Shown here piece after piece: positions 11,960 through 23,209 of a stretch of DNA of 64,000 bases. A program made the position numbers and the translations under genes. The first letter of the stretch is position 1. The number at the start of each line of letters is the position of its first letter. The stretch is taken from contig SRSI01000016.1 in NCBI GenBank assembly GCA_005656395.1, forward strand, positions 105,793 through 169,792. Direction: 5' to 3'. The notes beneath the pieces were generated by a model that was given only the letters and a program-made list of their open reading frames with translations, did not search any database and was not told the origin of the DNA. Source of the DNA: Strongyloides papillosus (lineage: Eukaryota > Nematoda > Chromadorea > Rhabditida > Strongyloididae).

Positions 11960-13690
11960 TTTGTGTAATTAATTTTATTTGCACTTTTACTTTATAAAGA
12001 ATTTTTCTATTAAAAATTAAACTCTTTAAATTTAATATTTTTTTTTGAAACTTTGACATATTACTTTAATTATGACGCAGATTTTAATGATATTTATACT
12101 TTTTTAAAAATACCTTATATGGGGGAAATTTTTTTTGACGGCACTTTTTTTTTAGTTATGCGATGAATTTTTTATAAGACTTATTTCATTCAAAAGCCAT
12201 CTTCTCTTCTGTTTACTTACAATTTTTGAGAAAAATCCGTAATAGATTTTTCGAGTTATTTTTATTTTAATGTCTTTTGTCTTTTTATTCGAAAATAAGC
12301 CATATTGATTGCTAAATATGTCTTTTTTAAAAACTTTTTATAATTAAAATGGCTACTTAAACATTAAAAGAATATTTACAATTACGTCAGGTACGTTTTC
12401 AAAACATAAAAATTGTAAAATAACAATTCAATTGCAAAGTTTACACTAAATTCATGGTTTGCTTATTATAAAAATATCGTAGTAAAAAATTGTCAAACTC
12501 TGGTAAAATTATTCGTATTAACAATTTTGTTAATTATTATCTACAATTACTTCAATAAGCGTATAAGATTAAAGTTTCTTGACTACGGTTATAGGGAATA
12601 AATGACTAAAATTTGATTTAGCAGTTGGAGAAATTACAATACCAAAATATTCAATGTTTTTTATAATATTTTTATGAATTAATAAATTATTGACAATAAA
12701 AAAATACTTTTTATAGTTTCCTGTATTGAAGAAAACAACTTTACCTTACTTAGTAAAAAATTAATATTTTATAATTTTATGTTTCAAAACTTGTATAACG
12801 TAATTGTAATCACTTTAAAAATTATAAAGTCAAAGTTTTACATGAGATAAATTTAAAAAAAACAAAAAGTTATCATAGTAATATGGGTAAAATATGTTAA
12901 AAATAACAGTAAAATTAAAATAACTCAAAAAATCTATTACGGATTATTCTCAAAATTTGTAGGTAAACAGAAGAGAATATGGGCTTTTGATTGAAATAAG
13001 TCTCATAAAAAAATTTATCGCATAACTAAAAAAAATGTCGTCAAAAAAATTTTTTCCATAAAAAACATTTAGTAAAAGAGAAGTAATCCTAACTCTTCTT
13101 CTCATTTGGCTTTGTTTTGATCCTGTAAAGAAAATATCCTTTACAGTTAAATATATAAACAAAAGATTTCAAAATAGTTGTCATTTTGTAAAAACACTAT
13201 GTCATTTTTTTTTTATTGTATTAAGTATTATACTAACTTAATTCCTTTTATTTTAGTGTAAGATTCAAGGGGACGTAGAGGATTCTAATTATATTGTTTA
13301 TTAGTGTTTAGATTGTACTTTGTGTAGCTAAAAGTAAGTTCCCAAGAATCTTATAATTAACAAATTGTCATTAGGTGGCCATTTTTTTAGCGCTTGTCTT
13401 TATATTGTAAAGGTGTATAATAATAAAATATTAGTTTGTGTGTGTGTTAAACCTTCTATACTATCTTTTAACTGAAACTAGGCACCAACAAAACTTAAAT
13501 AATTTTACTATTTTAAAAAAAATAGATATATTATGAAAAACCACATAATAATTAAAGACGTTTGTCAAATTTTCAAGGAAGAATATTAAATTTAAAGGAT
13601 TTATTAAACTCTTTATAGCATAATATTTTCCTATATAAAAGTACATATAGTGGCTGCATATCGGTGTGCATTACATAAGGGTAGAAAATA
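11960..13690. repeat. Imperfect fold-back repeat
   Basis: Left arm 11975-12275 is the inverted complement of segments at 12915-13070 and 13520-13690. Paired landmarks are gacggcac with gtcgtc, tagttatgcgat with atcgcataacta, and aatccgtaatagattttt with aaaaatctattacggatt. About 430 extra bases split the right arm. A relative of the ctattacggg block is at 51510-51560. No coding capacity; it may be a fold-back transposon. Confidence 0.6.
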
Positions 13691-14009
13691 ACTCTTTTTT
13701 ATCAAAATGTTCAATCATCACGTACTTTTTTTGTACTTTCACTTATTTCATTATTGTCTCCAAGAGTTTGTTATTTATTAAAACTTATTTTGTTGTTATT
13801 TATCTTTTAATTATACTTTATAAAGAAAGTTATTTGAATAATTTTCGTCTCAAGATCTTTGGTGGTATTCTATGTAGCATATGTTATTAAAATAATATTA
13901 AATAAATTTGTTATTAATTAAAACATGTAAATAGGATTAAATTTTTATTTTCATGCTATTATACCAAAAAAAACATGCAAGGATGAAAGGGACAAACTTA
14001 GTTAGACTC

Positions 14010-14411
14010 CTAGCCATTGTGTGTTGGTCCTTGGATGACATCCTCAAAGTAAACCGTCTCTCCTTCAGTTACAAAATATTTGTAGTGTCTTGGGGATCTT
14101 ATGAACTCCTCGAAGGGGACTCCTAGTATTCCCCTGAGTTGCTCCTCCATGGTCTTGTATACTCTAAAGAAGTCATATTTGATTCTTTCAATGGCGTTGT
14201 TTCTGGCTTTTCTGAGGCTATAGATTAGTCTCACTATTTTGGTTTCAAAGGCGTCTTGCAAAATGTCTTGTAGTTCTCTTATCATCATAATGTGCTTCTC
14301 CATCGTAAACATTCTTGGATCCCCGTCTGATTCCCAGCCATCGGCTAAATCTATGCAGATATCCAAGGCTTCTCTGACGTAGTCAGTCTGGATTCGTCTT
14401 GTAGTAGCCAT
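14010..14411 (-). CDS. Accessory protein, DFF/FEEF family, intact copy (133 aa)
   Basis: An uninterrupted 133-codon frame in the sense direction of element I. The predicted protein is soluble, mostly helical and has no signal peptide. Order of features: N-terminal MATTRRIQTDYV, a GDPRMF motif near residue 31, a central IYSLRKARNNAIERIKYDFF, then FEEFIR, and a C-terminal VTEGETVYFED. Three broken relatives at 20215-20763, 22248-22678 and 23210-23735 keep the same order (LR..NS[IM].R[VI]..[DN]FF, EEF, VEGEN.[IV]F), so the family is real. I do not recognise a known domain. It sits where many LTR elements keep an extra gene, after the pol region and before the 3' LTR. Its own TATA box suggests transcription independent of the LTR. 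Confidence 0.7.
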   Translation of the reverse strand: MATTRRIQTDYVREALDICIDLADGWESDGDPRMFTMEKHIMMIRELQDILQDAFETKIVRLIYSLRKARNNAIERIKYDFFRVYKTMEEQLRGILGVPFEEFIRSPRHYKYFVTEGETVYFEDVIQGPTHNG

Positions 14412-14448
14412 TTTAGGTTAATAGTTTGGTTCTTTTCTGTTTTGATTG

Positions 14449-14486
14449 GATATATACTAACCTTTTTTTGTCCTTTTTATATCTTG
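14449..14486 (-). promoter_or_regulatory. TATA-type promoter of the 14411 gene
   Basis: On the minus strand, gatataaaaagg lies about 65-75 bases and tatatatcc about 40-48 bases upstream of the ATG at 14411. A short 5' leader without upstream ATG follows. The position fits a core promoter for this accessory gene, separate from the LTR promoter at 15869-16131. Confidence 0.45.
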
Positions 14487-15853
14487 CCTTGTTTATGGTT
14501 TTAAGTTTCGGGTGTTTTCGTTTCTGGAATTTTGTTTATATCTTATCTTGTGATTTTTTTCTGTTTATCCTCCTGATTTTGTTGTTCTTTCCCTGTTTTT
14601 TCTTTGATATCCTTTCAGTTGTCATGAACATGTAGATATTTTTGGATTTTCGGTATAAATATTTTCGTATTTCAGTTTTTTGTTTTTTTTCTTTAGTCAA
14701 AATCAGAATTTAAATTTCTCACGTATGCAAAAGTTTATGTAGGGGTATTTAAGTTTGTGAATTTATCGTGTTTCTATAATCTATGTACATTACTATATTT
14801 TCAGTTTTCCTGTGCAGTTCTTCTAAAGTTGTAAATTAAAAGAAAATTTTTTTTTCCTCAATTAGATGACATCTGGGGCTCCGATCTCCCCCCACCACTA
14901 CTTGGACTTCTACACCTCTTGGTGGAGTTCATGAATTGGATTTACGTCTTCAGTCCGTTTCCTCCGCGGTTTGCACGGTTAAGTTTTTTCATATTAGTAG
15001 CGATAAGATAGTAGTAATGTTGAAAGTTTTGATAAGATTTTTATGAATGGTGCTACTTTTGATATCTCCTAGACTTTTACACAAGTTTTTCTAAAACAAT
15101 GTCACACGCTTTAGTGTAATGTTTTTCCTTCATTTTATTTTGAAGAGATTCTATTTTTAGGAACTTTTGTTTTGAAAACAGCTTCATTTCACCAAAGCTA
15201 AAGGGCTTTTGGTTTAAAACGATTTTGTTTATTCCATGGATTTCAAAATTTATATTTTATATTTCGCAATACTTCACGTGATCTCCAATATTATGATTAA
15301 ATCCCTACCTATTTTATAATAACTACCTCTTGTATTCTTAGCCTTCTTTTCTGAGTTCTTGTAAAAACAAACACTTTTTGAATTTTCTAAAATATTCTTT
15401 TACAGCGCGCTTCTTTTAATGCTTGTTTCCCCAGTCATATCAGAATAGAATTATTGAGAATACGTTACCCATTTATTTCCTATTCATGCCTAGCTTATTT
15501 TCTCGGTCTCTTACCGTTGCTCCAAGACACTTACCTGGTAGAAGAACTATGGCATGCACGCTTTCTCCGAGGATCATGTTCTTCTTATTTGTTGTTTCAA
15601 ATCCTTATTTGTCCCAGTTCAAGCTATTCGTCAACAGCCAGTTTTTTTACCTTAACAATACTACATTTTCATGATTCTTCCATCTCACCGCATTTAACCT
15701 CCTGTACTTTCCTAAATTGTATAACATACGGTGGCTCACCCATTTCTCACCGGCTCTAATTTTTCATTTAGTTTAGAAATTACCCTGCCGGTGGTTCACC
15801 AAGGTAGTTATCCTTGTAATCCATGTAGGTCTCTCTTGCTATTTATAAGGTCG
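14487..15853 (-). other. Leader/internal region of element I without intact genes
   Basis: Between the primer site and the accessory gene. A GC-richer patch at 14870-14990 and a coding-like minus-strand patch at about 15500-15580 (MILGESVHAIVLLPG, then CLGATV) suggest gag/pol scraps, but stops and shifts prevent a firm call. The plus-strand open frames at 15423-15940 have no supporting features. Confidence 0.35.
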
Positions 15854-15868
15854 ATCTCAGTGGAACTT
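15854..15868 (-). promoter_or_regulatory. Primer-binding site, tRNA-Gln type (element I)
   Basis: Directly inside the 5' LTR, the minus strand reads aagttccactgagat. The complement of the 3' end of eukaryotic tRNA-Gln (without CCA) is aggttccaccgagat, from memory, so this is a 13/15 match at exactly the right place. It would prime minus-strand cDNA synthesis. Confidence 0.65.
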
Positions 15869-16131
15869 CGTAGTGACTGCCGTATATCGAATACACAGAC
15901 ACATTTATTAGTACTTTATTTTAATAACAACAAATTGTAAAATAAAAATATCAATATTAATTAGTCATTCCTTAATAAACTACTGAACTCCCCACTATGG
16001 ACCTATCTTCTCCTTCTGATTCTTCTCCTTTTATCCTTCTCAGATTTCGAAATTATTGAAAATCAAAACATTCTTGTTTTGATAGTTAAGTGTTGTTTTG
16101 ATGTTGAATTCTTCTAGAAGCTTCCATTACA
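15869..16131 (-). repeat. 5' LTR of element I
   Basis: Partner of 11130-11391. Same ends (tgtaatggaagc ... cagtcactacg on the minus strand) and the same internal signals. A related LTR with the same start and the ttctagaag block is at 40140-40451. Confidence 0.82.
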
Positions 16132-16568
16132 AGCTGTTCAAACATTTAACGTGTTTGCTAAGATGGAGGCAACGGTGGAAAAATAAAAGAACCAGAAATT
16201 TTGAGTTGATGAGACGAATCTTATTAACGATGAAACAAGAATTCTTCTCAGAATCAGTAATTTGTCTTTCCATTTTAGTAAAATCAAGACATAAATTAGT
16301 AAAAGTACAGTAAAGTAGTGAATAAAATAACAATAAAAGAAAAGTGGTAGTTGTTATCTATTAATAATGGTTTAGACACACCTCTTAGAATAATCACCAT
16401 CGAATCACACATTATTATTCATTACGAGTAATCAAAGCATTATTAATAATAGGCCGTATCTTTGGGAAATTGAATCAAATTATTAAGAGTTCTATTTTCT
16501 ACGCTTCGAAAAATGGGTTTTAGTCTACATGAAATAAAACTAATACAGGAACTTTACAAAGTAGTAGA

Positions 16569-16718
16569 ATGTTAATTCTTTGCTTGAGATCTTCGCCAAT
16601 TCAAACTTTCCTTTCAAAGGGTGTAAAAAAGGGAGATTCTCTTAGTCCTGTACTGTTCATAGCTGCATTACAAGGAATCATTAATAACGTCAAGAATGAT
16701 TTAAAATCGAGTAAATAA
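16569..16718 (+). pseudogene. Non-LTR retrotransposon RT fragment
   Basis: A 49-codon frame containing FLSKGVKKGDSLSPVLFIAAL. This fits the LINE reverse-transcriptase block G[VI].QGD.LSP.LF...L, with Lys replacing the Gln. No YADD block follows in a readable frame. It is a short decayed fragment; the lineage cannot be set from this little. Confidence 0.72.
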
Positions 16719-17229
16719 AATGATATTTTAAACCGTTCAGCCCCAAAGTTGTAAGAAACATAACTTTGTCAATTTTAAAGGTAATGAAATGATTTTATAC
16801 TCATTCGATAGAGAAGGGTTGGTGAAATAATCTTACTTAAAATTGAATATGACGCTACTTAATAATAAAGTACAGTAGTTATTTAAAGTAGAGGTAAAAT
16901 GACTAATTTAATAAAAATTTTAGAGTAACAAATTTATAAAATATATATGCGTATAGTTAGACAATAAAACAATAAAAAAATATTATTATAGTAACTTTTT
17001 GAATTTTACAATAATAATTATTTAATTCATGCGATATTTTTCTATTGAACATTTTTATTGAAAATAACAAATTTTACAAAAAATAATTGAAATGAAAATT
17101 TAGTTTTGGTATTTATTCATAATAAAGCTGAGGATTGCAAAAGTTTACCAAAACCGATAAAAATACTTTAAACTTTCTCATGATATTTAGTAGATATATG
17201 TAAAAAGTCTAATTCTTACAATAGAATAA

Positions 17230-19160
17230 CTTTTTATATTTACTGTATACATAGACATATTTAAATTTATTTTAATCCAGTATAAATGCCATTGACTCAA
17301 ACATTTAATCGATGTTGTGTTATTATTAGACCGGTGTTGCTAATTTATAAAGTCTATTACGCTTATTTGTCAAAGAATTTACAGTTAAAGTGACTAAGAT
17401 TTATTTATAAGCAGATCAATTCCAAGTATCTCTTCTTCAAAGAGACAATAATCTATAAGTATACGTTTCTTATCAAATGCAAATTCGCTTCAGGAAAATC
17501 TTTTACATAGTGCAAAAAACACCAACATATCAAGGTTTGTTAATCAAACAAGGCGAAATATCGCAGCATTTTTTGTCTTTTTTAAAATTTTTGTAATTTT
17601 AAAAGGTTCTTTTTCTGTTCTATCAATCTTTAATATTCATTTTTTAATCCTGCTTTTTTTGACACTTGATGCGTATGTCAAATATTATCCTGAGTTACTA
17701 TTTTCTGAAGAATTAAGAATGAAAAGTTGAAAAAATGATAATAAATGAAAAGAAGTTGACAACAAAAAAAATTATATAGATTAAAATTTCTACCATTATC
17801 CATTAATTAAAGATTTTATTAAATTTAATTAGAGAATAAAAAAGTTGTTGATCTTTAACAGGTTGCAGACCTGTTTAGTAAATTCTGTACTGTTTAGAAA
17901 ATTATTTCTGCAAGCAAATAGCAATGAGCGAAGCGAATTTACTGTTTATATAATTTGTATTACTTAAAAATTGCTTTTAAATTTCACAAATGTGCACCTA
18001 TTATTTTTATAATTATTGAAATATCTGAAATTATCTGTAGTTACTTAACCTAAATTTAAAAATTGATTCTAGCTAACAAAAAATCAAATACTATTAAATT
18101 TGAAATTTACATAAAACAAAATTCATTAATTTAATTTAATGAGAAAAATTTATTTCACATTTCGACGGCAGTTAAAATTGATTTTTTAATTAGACAAAAA
18201 TTTAAATATATTTTTACTTATAAGACAAAAAATGCGTGGTATTTTTAAATGGTACTATTATTTCAATACTATCAAAATAAATAATAATTTTGAGTGTTAA
18301 CGCCATGTAAAAGTAATTTAATTTTAAAATCTTTAATTACTGTACATTTTTACCAATTTAAATTGCATTTACTTAAAATATTTAATAAACTTCAATATGC
18401 TGTTATTTTCTATTTGGTATTTAGTAAATCTTCCTGAAACGAATTTCTATTGGATAAGAAACATGTACTTGTAAATTATTGTCTCTTTGAAAAAAGAGAT
18501 ATTTGGATTTGATCTGCTTATAAAATAATTATAATCACTTGTACTTTAAATTTATAACGAATGAACGTAACAAACCGTCAAAATAAGTAACTGCGAACTA
18601 ATAATAAAACGAAATTTATCTAATGTTTAGGTTAATTGTGTAGATATAATATAAAGAATGAATTTGAAAATATCTTTCAAGAAGGTTAATACAATAAAAA
18701 AATTCTTTAAAAAGTGTTAAATTTTGCAAACACTTGGATTATACAGAGTATTTATACATCATCGTAATAAAGTAAGATCATATAGGTTCTCAGATGCTAA
18801 AGAGTTGGCAATATTCAACAATAGATAAAAATGCATTTTAGCATTATCACATAAGTGAATAATATATAGCATTTAAGCAGAATAATTAATATAAATTATT
18901 ACTGTTAGTATCAGTCAACGATTAGATAAAATACAAAGCTTACTTTAATCTAATTATTCATCGAATGGTGGAGCGATACAAGAGAACAATAAACAAAACA
19001 CTAGCCTGCTTCGAAGTTGATAAGAACTGGAATCTAATAACCACCCATAATAAAACATTCTAGTGACAATCAACTTTTAATACAGTTCCATACAAAATTA
19101 TGTTTAGGCGAAGAAAATGTCAATAGAAAAGAACCTTAGAATACTGAATCATCAAAATGA
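17230..19160 (+). repeat. Long inverted repeat, left arm
   Basis: Pairs with 24010-25937 in inverted orientation. Matched anchors give nearly constant coordinate sums: 17241/25933, 17406/25766, 18296/24877, 18511/24662, 18965/24212 and 19098/24070 all total 43168-43177. This means almost no net indel along 1.9 kb. About 950 bases (17395-18345) look nearly identical between the arms, while the outer and inner parts differ clearly. The arm contains R copies in both orientations around a non-coding core, then an integrase fragment. Confidence 0.9.
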
Positions 19161-19386
19161 CACGGAACTACAAATAGATCACAGAGCATTGCTAGTTTCG
19201 GTAATAAAGACCCTAGATGACAAACAAACTAAAAAGATAACCAATAAACTCGAGTTCTTTAAGGTAGAAAATATGGTGTTAAATAGAATTTTAAGAAAAG
19301 TAAGGAATGAAGGGAAGTTAAAAGACAAATATGAAAGACCGTATGTCATAATAACTGTAGATGAAACTTGTGGAAACTGTGAGTAA
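18965..19386 (+). pseudogene. LTR-element integrase C-terminal fragment
   Basis: Plus-strand frame starting MVERY, the block around the catalytic glutamate of DDE integrases. After damage it continues open at 19117-19386 with a C-terminal domain: VLNRILRK, then GKLKDKYERPYVI, the usual GKLK.KY.GPY pattern of gypsy-type integrases. The matching fragment on the other arm (24010-24212, minus) keeps VERYNRTIRKTL and MFRRKK better. It lies upstream of an accessory gene (20215), an antisense gene (21093-21352) and an LTR (21463-21728), so it is probably the pol end of locus B. Confidence 0.8.
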
Positions 19387-20214
19387 AATAAATTATTATG
19401 AAGTGGGAGAATCGATTACACTACAAACAGAGGCAAGAACATTTATAAAGTAGCTTACGTAAAGCAACTAAAACTATGTAAAACTTAACAATAAAGTGAA
19501 AAAGTCTAATTGCTGAAGAGGGGTCAAAACTCTCAATGTCATTTAATTAAGGAAAGATAAATTTGGCTAAAAACTTACAATTTAGCAAAACATCACGGAA
19601 AATACTGCCAACATAGGAAAATAATTAAGAATTAGGTAAATGGAATGACAATATGGAAACAAATTCTGGACTTAAATACTGTAATTTTACTTTTTACGTG
19701 AAAACCTAAAAATTTAAGCAAGCAAACAATTTCAAAAATAACTTTAAATTTTAAACATATCATTTACCATCTCATAAAATTTTATCAAAATATCTTGTGA
19801 AGATCCAAAAGAAAAACAAAACTCTCACATTGTTACAAAAATTAAGTAAAACAGCAAAAATTACGAGATATTTCAAAATAAAAATCGATTAAAATTCCAG
19901 AAAATCGAAAACACGAAGTAAAATAAAAATAGAAACAAGGAGGATACATAAAGAAGTAAATCTTTCCAAATACATCAATAATTTCAGAGTATTGTACAAA
20001 AATGGCAGTGTAGAAACATAAATAAAAAGCAATAAAGTGAAACACAATAAATTAAAAATTCCATTAAGAAAAGCATAACATTTTAAGCTAATGCAGTTAT
20101 AGGAAAACTATGCACTATTTTTGAATATATAAACTTGAATAAATCATATAATTGATCGGTTTTTAAAACAGATATTGTATAGTATTTTTCTGTAATACAT
20201 TATACTTCACATTT
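19387..20214. other. AT-rich interval between integrase fragment and accessory gene
   Basis: About 830 bases with no supported gene. The corresponding spacing on the other arm is about 780 bases shorter, so an insertion or deletion separates the two arms here. Confidence 0.5.
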
Positions 20215-20763
20215 ATAGCAGTTACTCGAAGAGTAGCAACCGAATACCTGGTAGACACAATGAACTTTTGTCATCAAATGGTGGAGGACTAGAATAATAG
20301 CGGAGACCCAAAATCATTCAACCTCAAAAGCCATCTTCGCATGATAGAAGTCATACAGGAGACCGTCCAGGAAAATATGGAACGGAAAATTGACTCTCTA
20401 GTTCATTCTCTTCGTCAAAGAACTGACAACACTATGGCTAGAGTAAAAGCTGATTTCTTTGATATCTACAAGTTAAGCGAGGAGCACTTTGAGGGATTTG
20501 TAAATAAAACATTTGAAGAATTTTTGAGGACTGACGCTTTTACTGACCTCTTCACTGTTGAAGGCGAAAATATAATTTTTGTTAGAAACCTCAAAAGGGG
20601 ATATTCTACTCACGTTTCATTCGACCTCCAAAGGGTAAAAATTCAACGATCCACTGTACCACCACCAACAGCACCCGTTCCAGAAAGAAGAACACCGGTA
20701 CCAAGTGAATCATCTGAACCGGTGGATGACAGGATACTAGTGGAATACCATGATTCAGATTAG
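20215..20763 (+). pseudogene. Accessory protein, DFF/FEEF family, copy 1 (one stop)
   Basis: Collinear with the 133-aa protein at 14010-14411. The start codon has become ATA at 20215 (followed by AVTRRVATEYLV), and a TAG at 20290-20292 interrupts the N-terminal third. From ATG 20341 the frame is open for 140 codons: SLRQRTDNTMARVKADFF, FEEFLR, LFTVEGENIIF. It then has a Pro-rich tail (VPPPTAPVPERRTPVPSES) absent from the 14010 copy. The tail keeps good codon sense, so decay seems recent or the downstream start may still be used. Locus B, sense strand. Confidence 0.75.
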
Positions 20764-21092
20764 CTAATTAATTTCCCTATAACATACTTATATTATTTTT
20801 ATATCATATATTACACTTACCTTTATTTTTTTATTATTATTCTAACTATATTTCCATATACAAATTATTTTTTCACTTATATCATGATCATACTCCTATG
20901 ATCATAACAATATTACTATATTTGTTATAGACACACTACAAATTATTGAAACGTTAACAAAATTTTTATTATATCAATAATTAATTAACAATATATGTGT
21001 GATAAATAGAACTTCACAAAACATCCTATGACGATAACGGTTTAAAATTTTTAAAAACAGAAAGAAGATCAATAATTGATAGGAATGAAGAA

Positions 21093-21352
21093 TTAAGAAG
21101 TACCCTTGGGTAAAGAAAGTTCAGGATCACTAGGTAAAGTACCTGCAACAACTGGAATAGACCCATGTGAATTATCACCTCTCTTTTTAGAAAGTATGTA
21201 GTTTTCGAAGTAAAATAAGCCGATTTGACATAATAAGGCTGAAAAAGAAAGAGAAATTCAATAATTAAGTGAAATCACCTACAGATGATATTAAAGATCA
21301 TGCTCAGAAAGGAATAAAGAGCTATCCGTTCGATCTCCTGAGCAAGCGACAT
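21093..21352 (-). CDS. Antisense small membrane protein, copy B (71 aa, two exons, intact)
   Basis: Complement of two exons: 21283-21352 and 21093-21238, with a 44-base intron (gtaggt ... ttttttcag type end, 21239-21282). The joined frame is open, 71 codons plus TAA. Exon 1 starts MSLAQEIERIALYSFL. Exon 2 gives LLCQIGLFYFENYILSKKR, a membrane span followed by basic residues, then a soluble tail ending LPKGTS. Without splicing the frame stops at once, so the intron is needed. It starts 110 bases from the 3' LTR of locus B and runs against the element, converging on the accessory gene at 20215-20763. Function unknown; one membrane pass, topology uncertain. Confidence 0.78.
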
Positions 21353-21385
21353 TGCAGAAAATAGAAAATAACAATTGTCATACAT

Positions 21386-21400
21386 TTCTTTACTTATATA
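21386..21400 (-). promoter_or_regulatory. TATA box of antisense gene B
   Basis: Minus strand agtatataagtaaag, about 35-48 bases upstream of the ATG at 21352. Equivalent TATA-like elements precede copies A (about 10117-10126) and C (about 38312-38318). The promoter lies between the gene and the polypurine tract, so it is carried inside the element and not supplied by the LTR. Confidence 0.5.
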
Positions 21401-21462
21401 CTAAAAAGGAGAGATGTTTTATCAAAAATTGCTGTGGGCAGCAACAAACAAGGAAGGAAGAC

Positions 21463-21728
21463 GTAATTGAACCGCCTCATCATAATACTAATGCAGATAC
21501 ATAAGAATTCTCACAAAGAGGAATTTAATATTTTTAAAACATAAGGTACACAATAACTGAAATAATAACATTAAAAAGGTATAAAATACCAAGAGCACTC
21601 CCATTCAAACAGAATACTACACGATACTATACGATAAGATAAATTTTATTATAAATTGTTATATTGTTAAATCCCTCATTCGTTCCAATAAAGTCCTTTT
21701 CCTTCACCACCTTGCGTGAGCCACAACG
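21463..21728 (+). mobile_element. LTR of retroelement locus B (3' LTR)
   Basis: Preceded by the purine tract aaggaaggaagac. Starts gtaattgaacc and ends gagccacaacg. A TATA box (ggtataaaatacc) is near 21575 and a polyadenylation signal (aataaag) near 21687. The start and end match the LTRs of loci A, C and III. It is followed directly by piggyBac coding sequence, so the element inserted into a piggyBac copy. No 5' partner LTR was found. Confidence 0.72.
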
Positions 21729-22242
21729 TTCTGTTGGCATTTTATCGTTTAGAAACAAATAAAATATTACAAACAAGTAAAAGACGTCGAATACAGGAAT
21801 TTATAGATAATAAAAATGATGAGAATATCAATCCTGTAGTATCATCAAAAAATATATCAAATCTGAATGCAAAAAAAAGAGCCACTTGTAAACAATGCGT
21901 TGGTACATTTAGACAAAAATATAAAACGGTTACTTCTTGCAGTTATTGTGCTAAAAATTATTGCAAGAATCACACAAAGTCAATATGTCTTTCATGTTAT
22001 ATATTTTAAAACGATAATATTTTTTTAAAGAATTTTTTAACTAATATTTATATATTTATTCAGAATCACATTTTTTGCAATGTCGGTACTTCGGGCTATA
22101 AAAAATATGTTATTATCTATAGTTGTAATTTTTCAGATGTTAGTACTCCAGGTCATAAAAAATATGTTATTATGTATAGTCGCAATTTTTGAGATGTCGG
22201 GGTTTCAGATTATAAAAAGTATGTTGGTACCTTAAGGGTTAA
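21729..22242 (+). mobile_element. piggyBac element, 3' end
   Basis: Contains the end of a piggyBac transposase (stop at 22007-22009) with the C-terminal cysteine-rich zinc-binding domain: C..C ... C..C....C..H....C..C (CKQCV, CSYCAKNYCKNHTKSICLSC). That domain binds the terminal repeats. It is followed by three imperfect units of about 60 bp (22080-22230, sharing ataaaaaatatgtta) and ends in ccttaagggttaa with TTAA at 22239-22242, the piggyBac target. The 5' part is missing because retroelement B was inserted at 21728. Confidence 0.82.
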
Positions 22243-22247
22243 CTAAA

Positions 22248-22678
22248 ATGACTACCACACCTATTAAATTAACAAGAAAAATAGTCAATATTGACTATGT
22301 TTTTCGTTCATTGGAAAAAACTAAGAAACTTGTAAGAGATTGAACAGAAAGCAGGGATACAAAACTATTCAATCTTCAAAAGCACTTTGAAATTATTACC
22401 AAAATACAAGATATCTGGCAAATTTCACTAAAACATACTATGGCTACACCTTTACTTTGAGAGGTTTTGAAGATAATTCAATATGGCGGGTAAGAGCAAA
22501 CTTTTTTAGACAGTTTAAAATAACTGAAGATCAATTCGAGCAGACAACAGGTGTTACCTTAGAAGAATTTGTTCGTTATGGATGTTCCTCTGACTTATTC
22601 ATAGTTGAAGGGGAAAATTTAATATTCAAACAGTTACCTTTGAAAAGAGGAATTACCACAAACGAACCAGAATAGGAG
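22248..22678 (+). pseudogene. Accessory protein, DFF/FEEF family, copy 2 (stop and frameshift)
   Basis: Starts at ATG 22248, five bases after the piggyBac TTAA. It reads MTTTPIKLTRKIVNIDYVF, stops at 22341-22343 (TGA), continues with a recognisable TKLFNLQKHFEII, and shifts frame before 22457. The remainder is open (FEDNSIWRVRANFF, LEEFVR, LFIVEGENLIF) to 22673-22675. The upstream ctaaaATG context equals that of copy 3, so the piggyBac landed in its leader. Confidence 0.75.
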
Positions 22679-23209
22679 CTCCGCTGGAACCCGACTGAAG
22701 AAAATAAAGAACAAGAAGAAGAAATCTTTAGTGAGACAAATAGTAGTTAATTTTTAAATGTTTTTTTATATAGAAATAAATTTTTTTTTATATTTTTTTG
22801 TTTTAATATTTTTTTTACTGTTTAAACGGTAATAAAAAATATATTAAAAGAAAGGTATTAATAAAAATATATATTAAATGTAATCTTTGTTTTTTTTTAC
22901 TAATTCTTTTATGTCATTGTTTTTATACTATATAAGTTTTATACCCTGTAATATTGATTCATTGCTTAACAAATAGTTTACATTGTATAAGTGGCTACTT
23001 ATAGCTATTATAGCTAGTAATAAACGTTAATCAAACATTATCTTTACACTTTTAATATTTACTTATTAGTAAATGTTAATTACAAAAAAAATATATTAAA
23101 ATGAAGGTTTTAATAAATGTTAATTACTAAAAAAAATATAAAAAAAAGTTAATCATTTAAAAAAATTTATTAATAAAAAAATATAAATGTATATAAAAAA
23201 TTTTAAAAA
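22679..23209. other. Very AT-rich interval, no gene seen
   Basis: Low-complexity A/T sequence between two inverted accessory-gene copies. The antisense membrane-protein gene expected here by symmetry with locus B was not found. Confidence 0.5.

Larger units (their letters stand above)
11130..16131 (-). mobile_element. LTR retroelement I with accessory genes, no intact pol
   Basis: Bounded by direct repeats of about 262 bp at 11130-11391 and 15869-16131. Orientation is minus: the 5' LTR is on the right, followed by a tRNA-Gln-type primer site, and a purine tract (tctccctttcttt read on plus, 11392-11404) abuts the left LTR. Contents are a sense ORF at 14010-14411 and an antisense small membrane-protein gene at 11639-11899. 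It sits in the family-V integrase at 11129. I see no convincing 5-bp target duplication. A fold-back repeat at 11960-13690 lies inside. Confidence 0.75.

Noticed and set aside
15423..15940. Three overlapping plus-strand open frames of 69-101 codons
   Set aside because: They lie antisense in the leader of element I, have no motif or membrane/tail plan like the antisense genes, and the minus strand there shows pol/gag-like scraps. Treated as chance frames.
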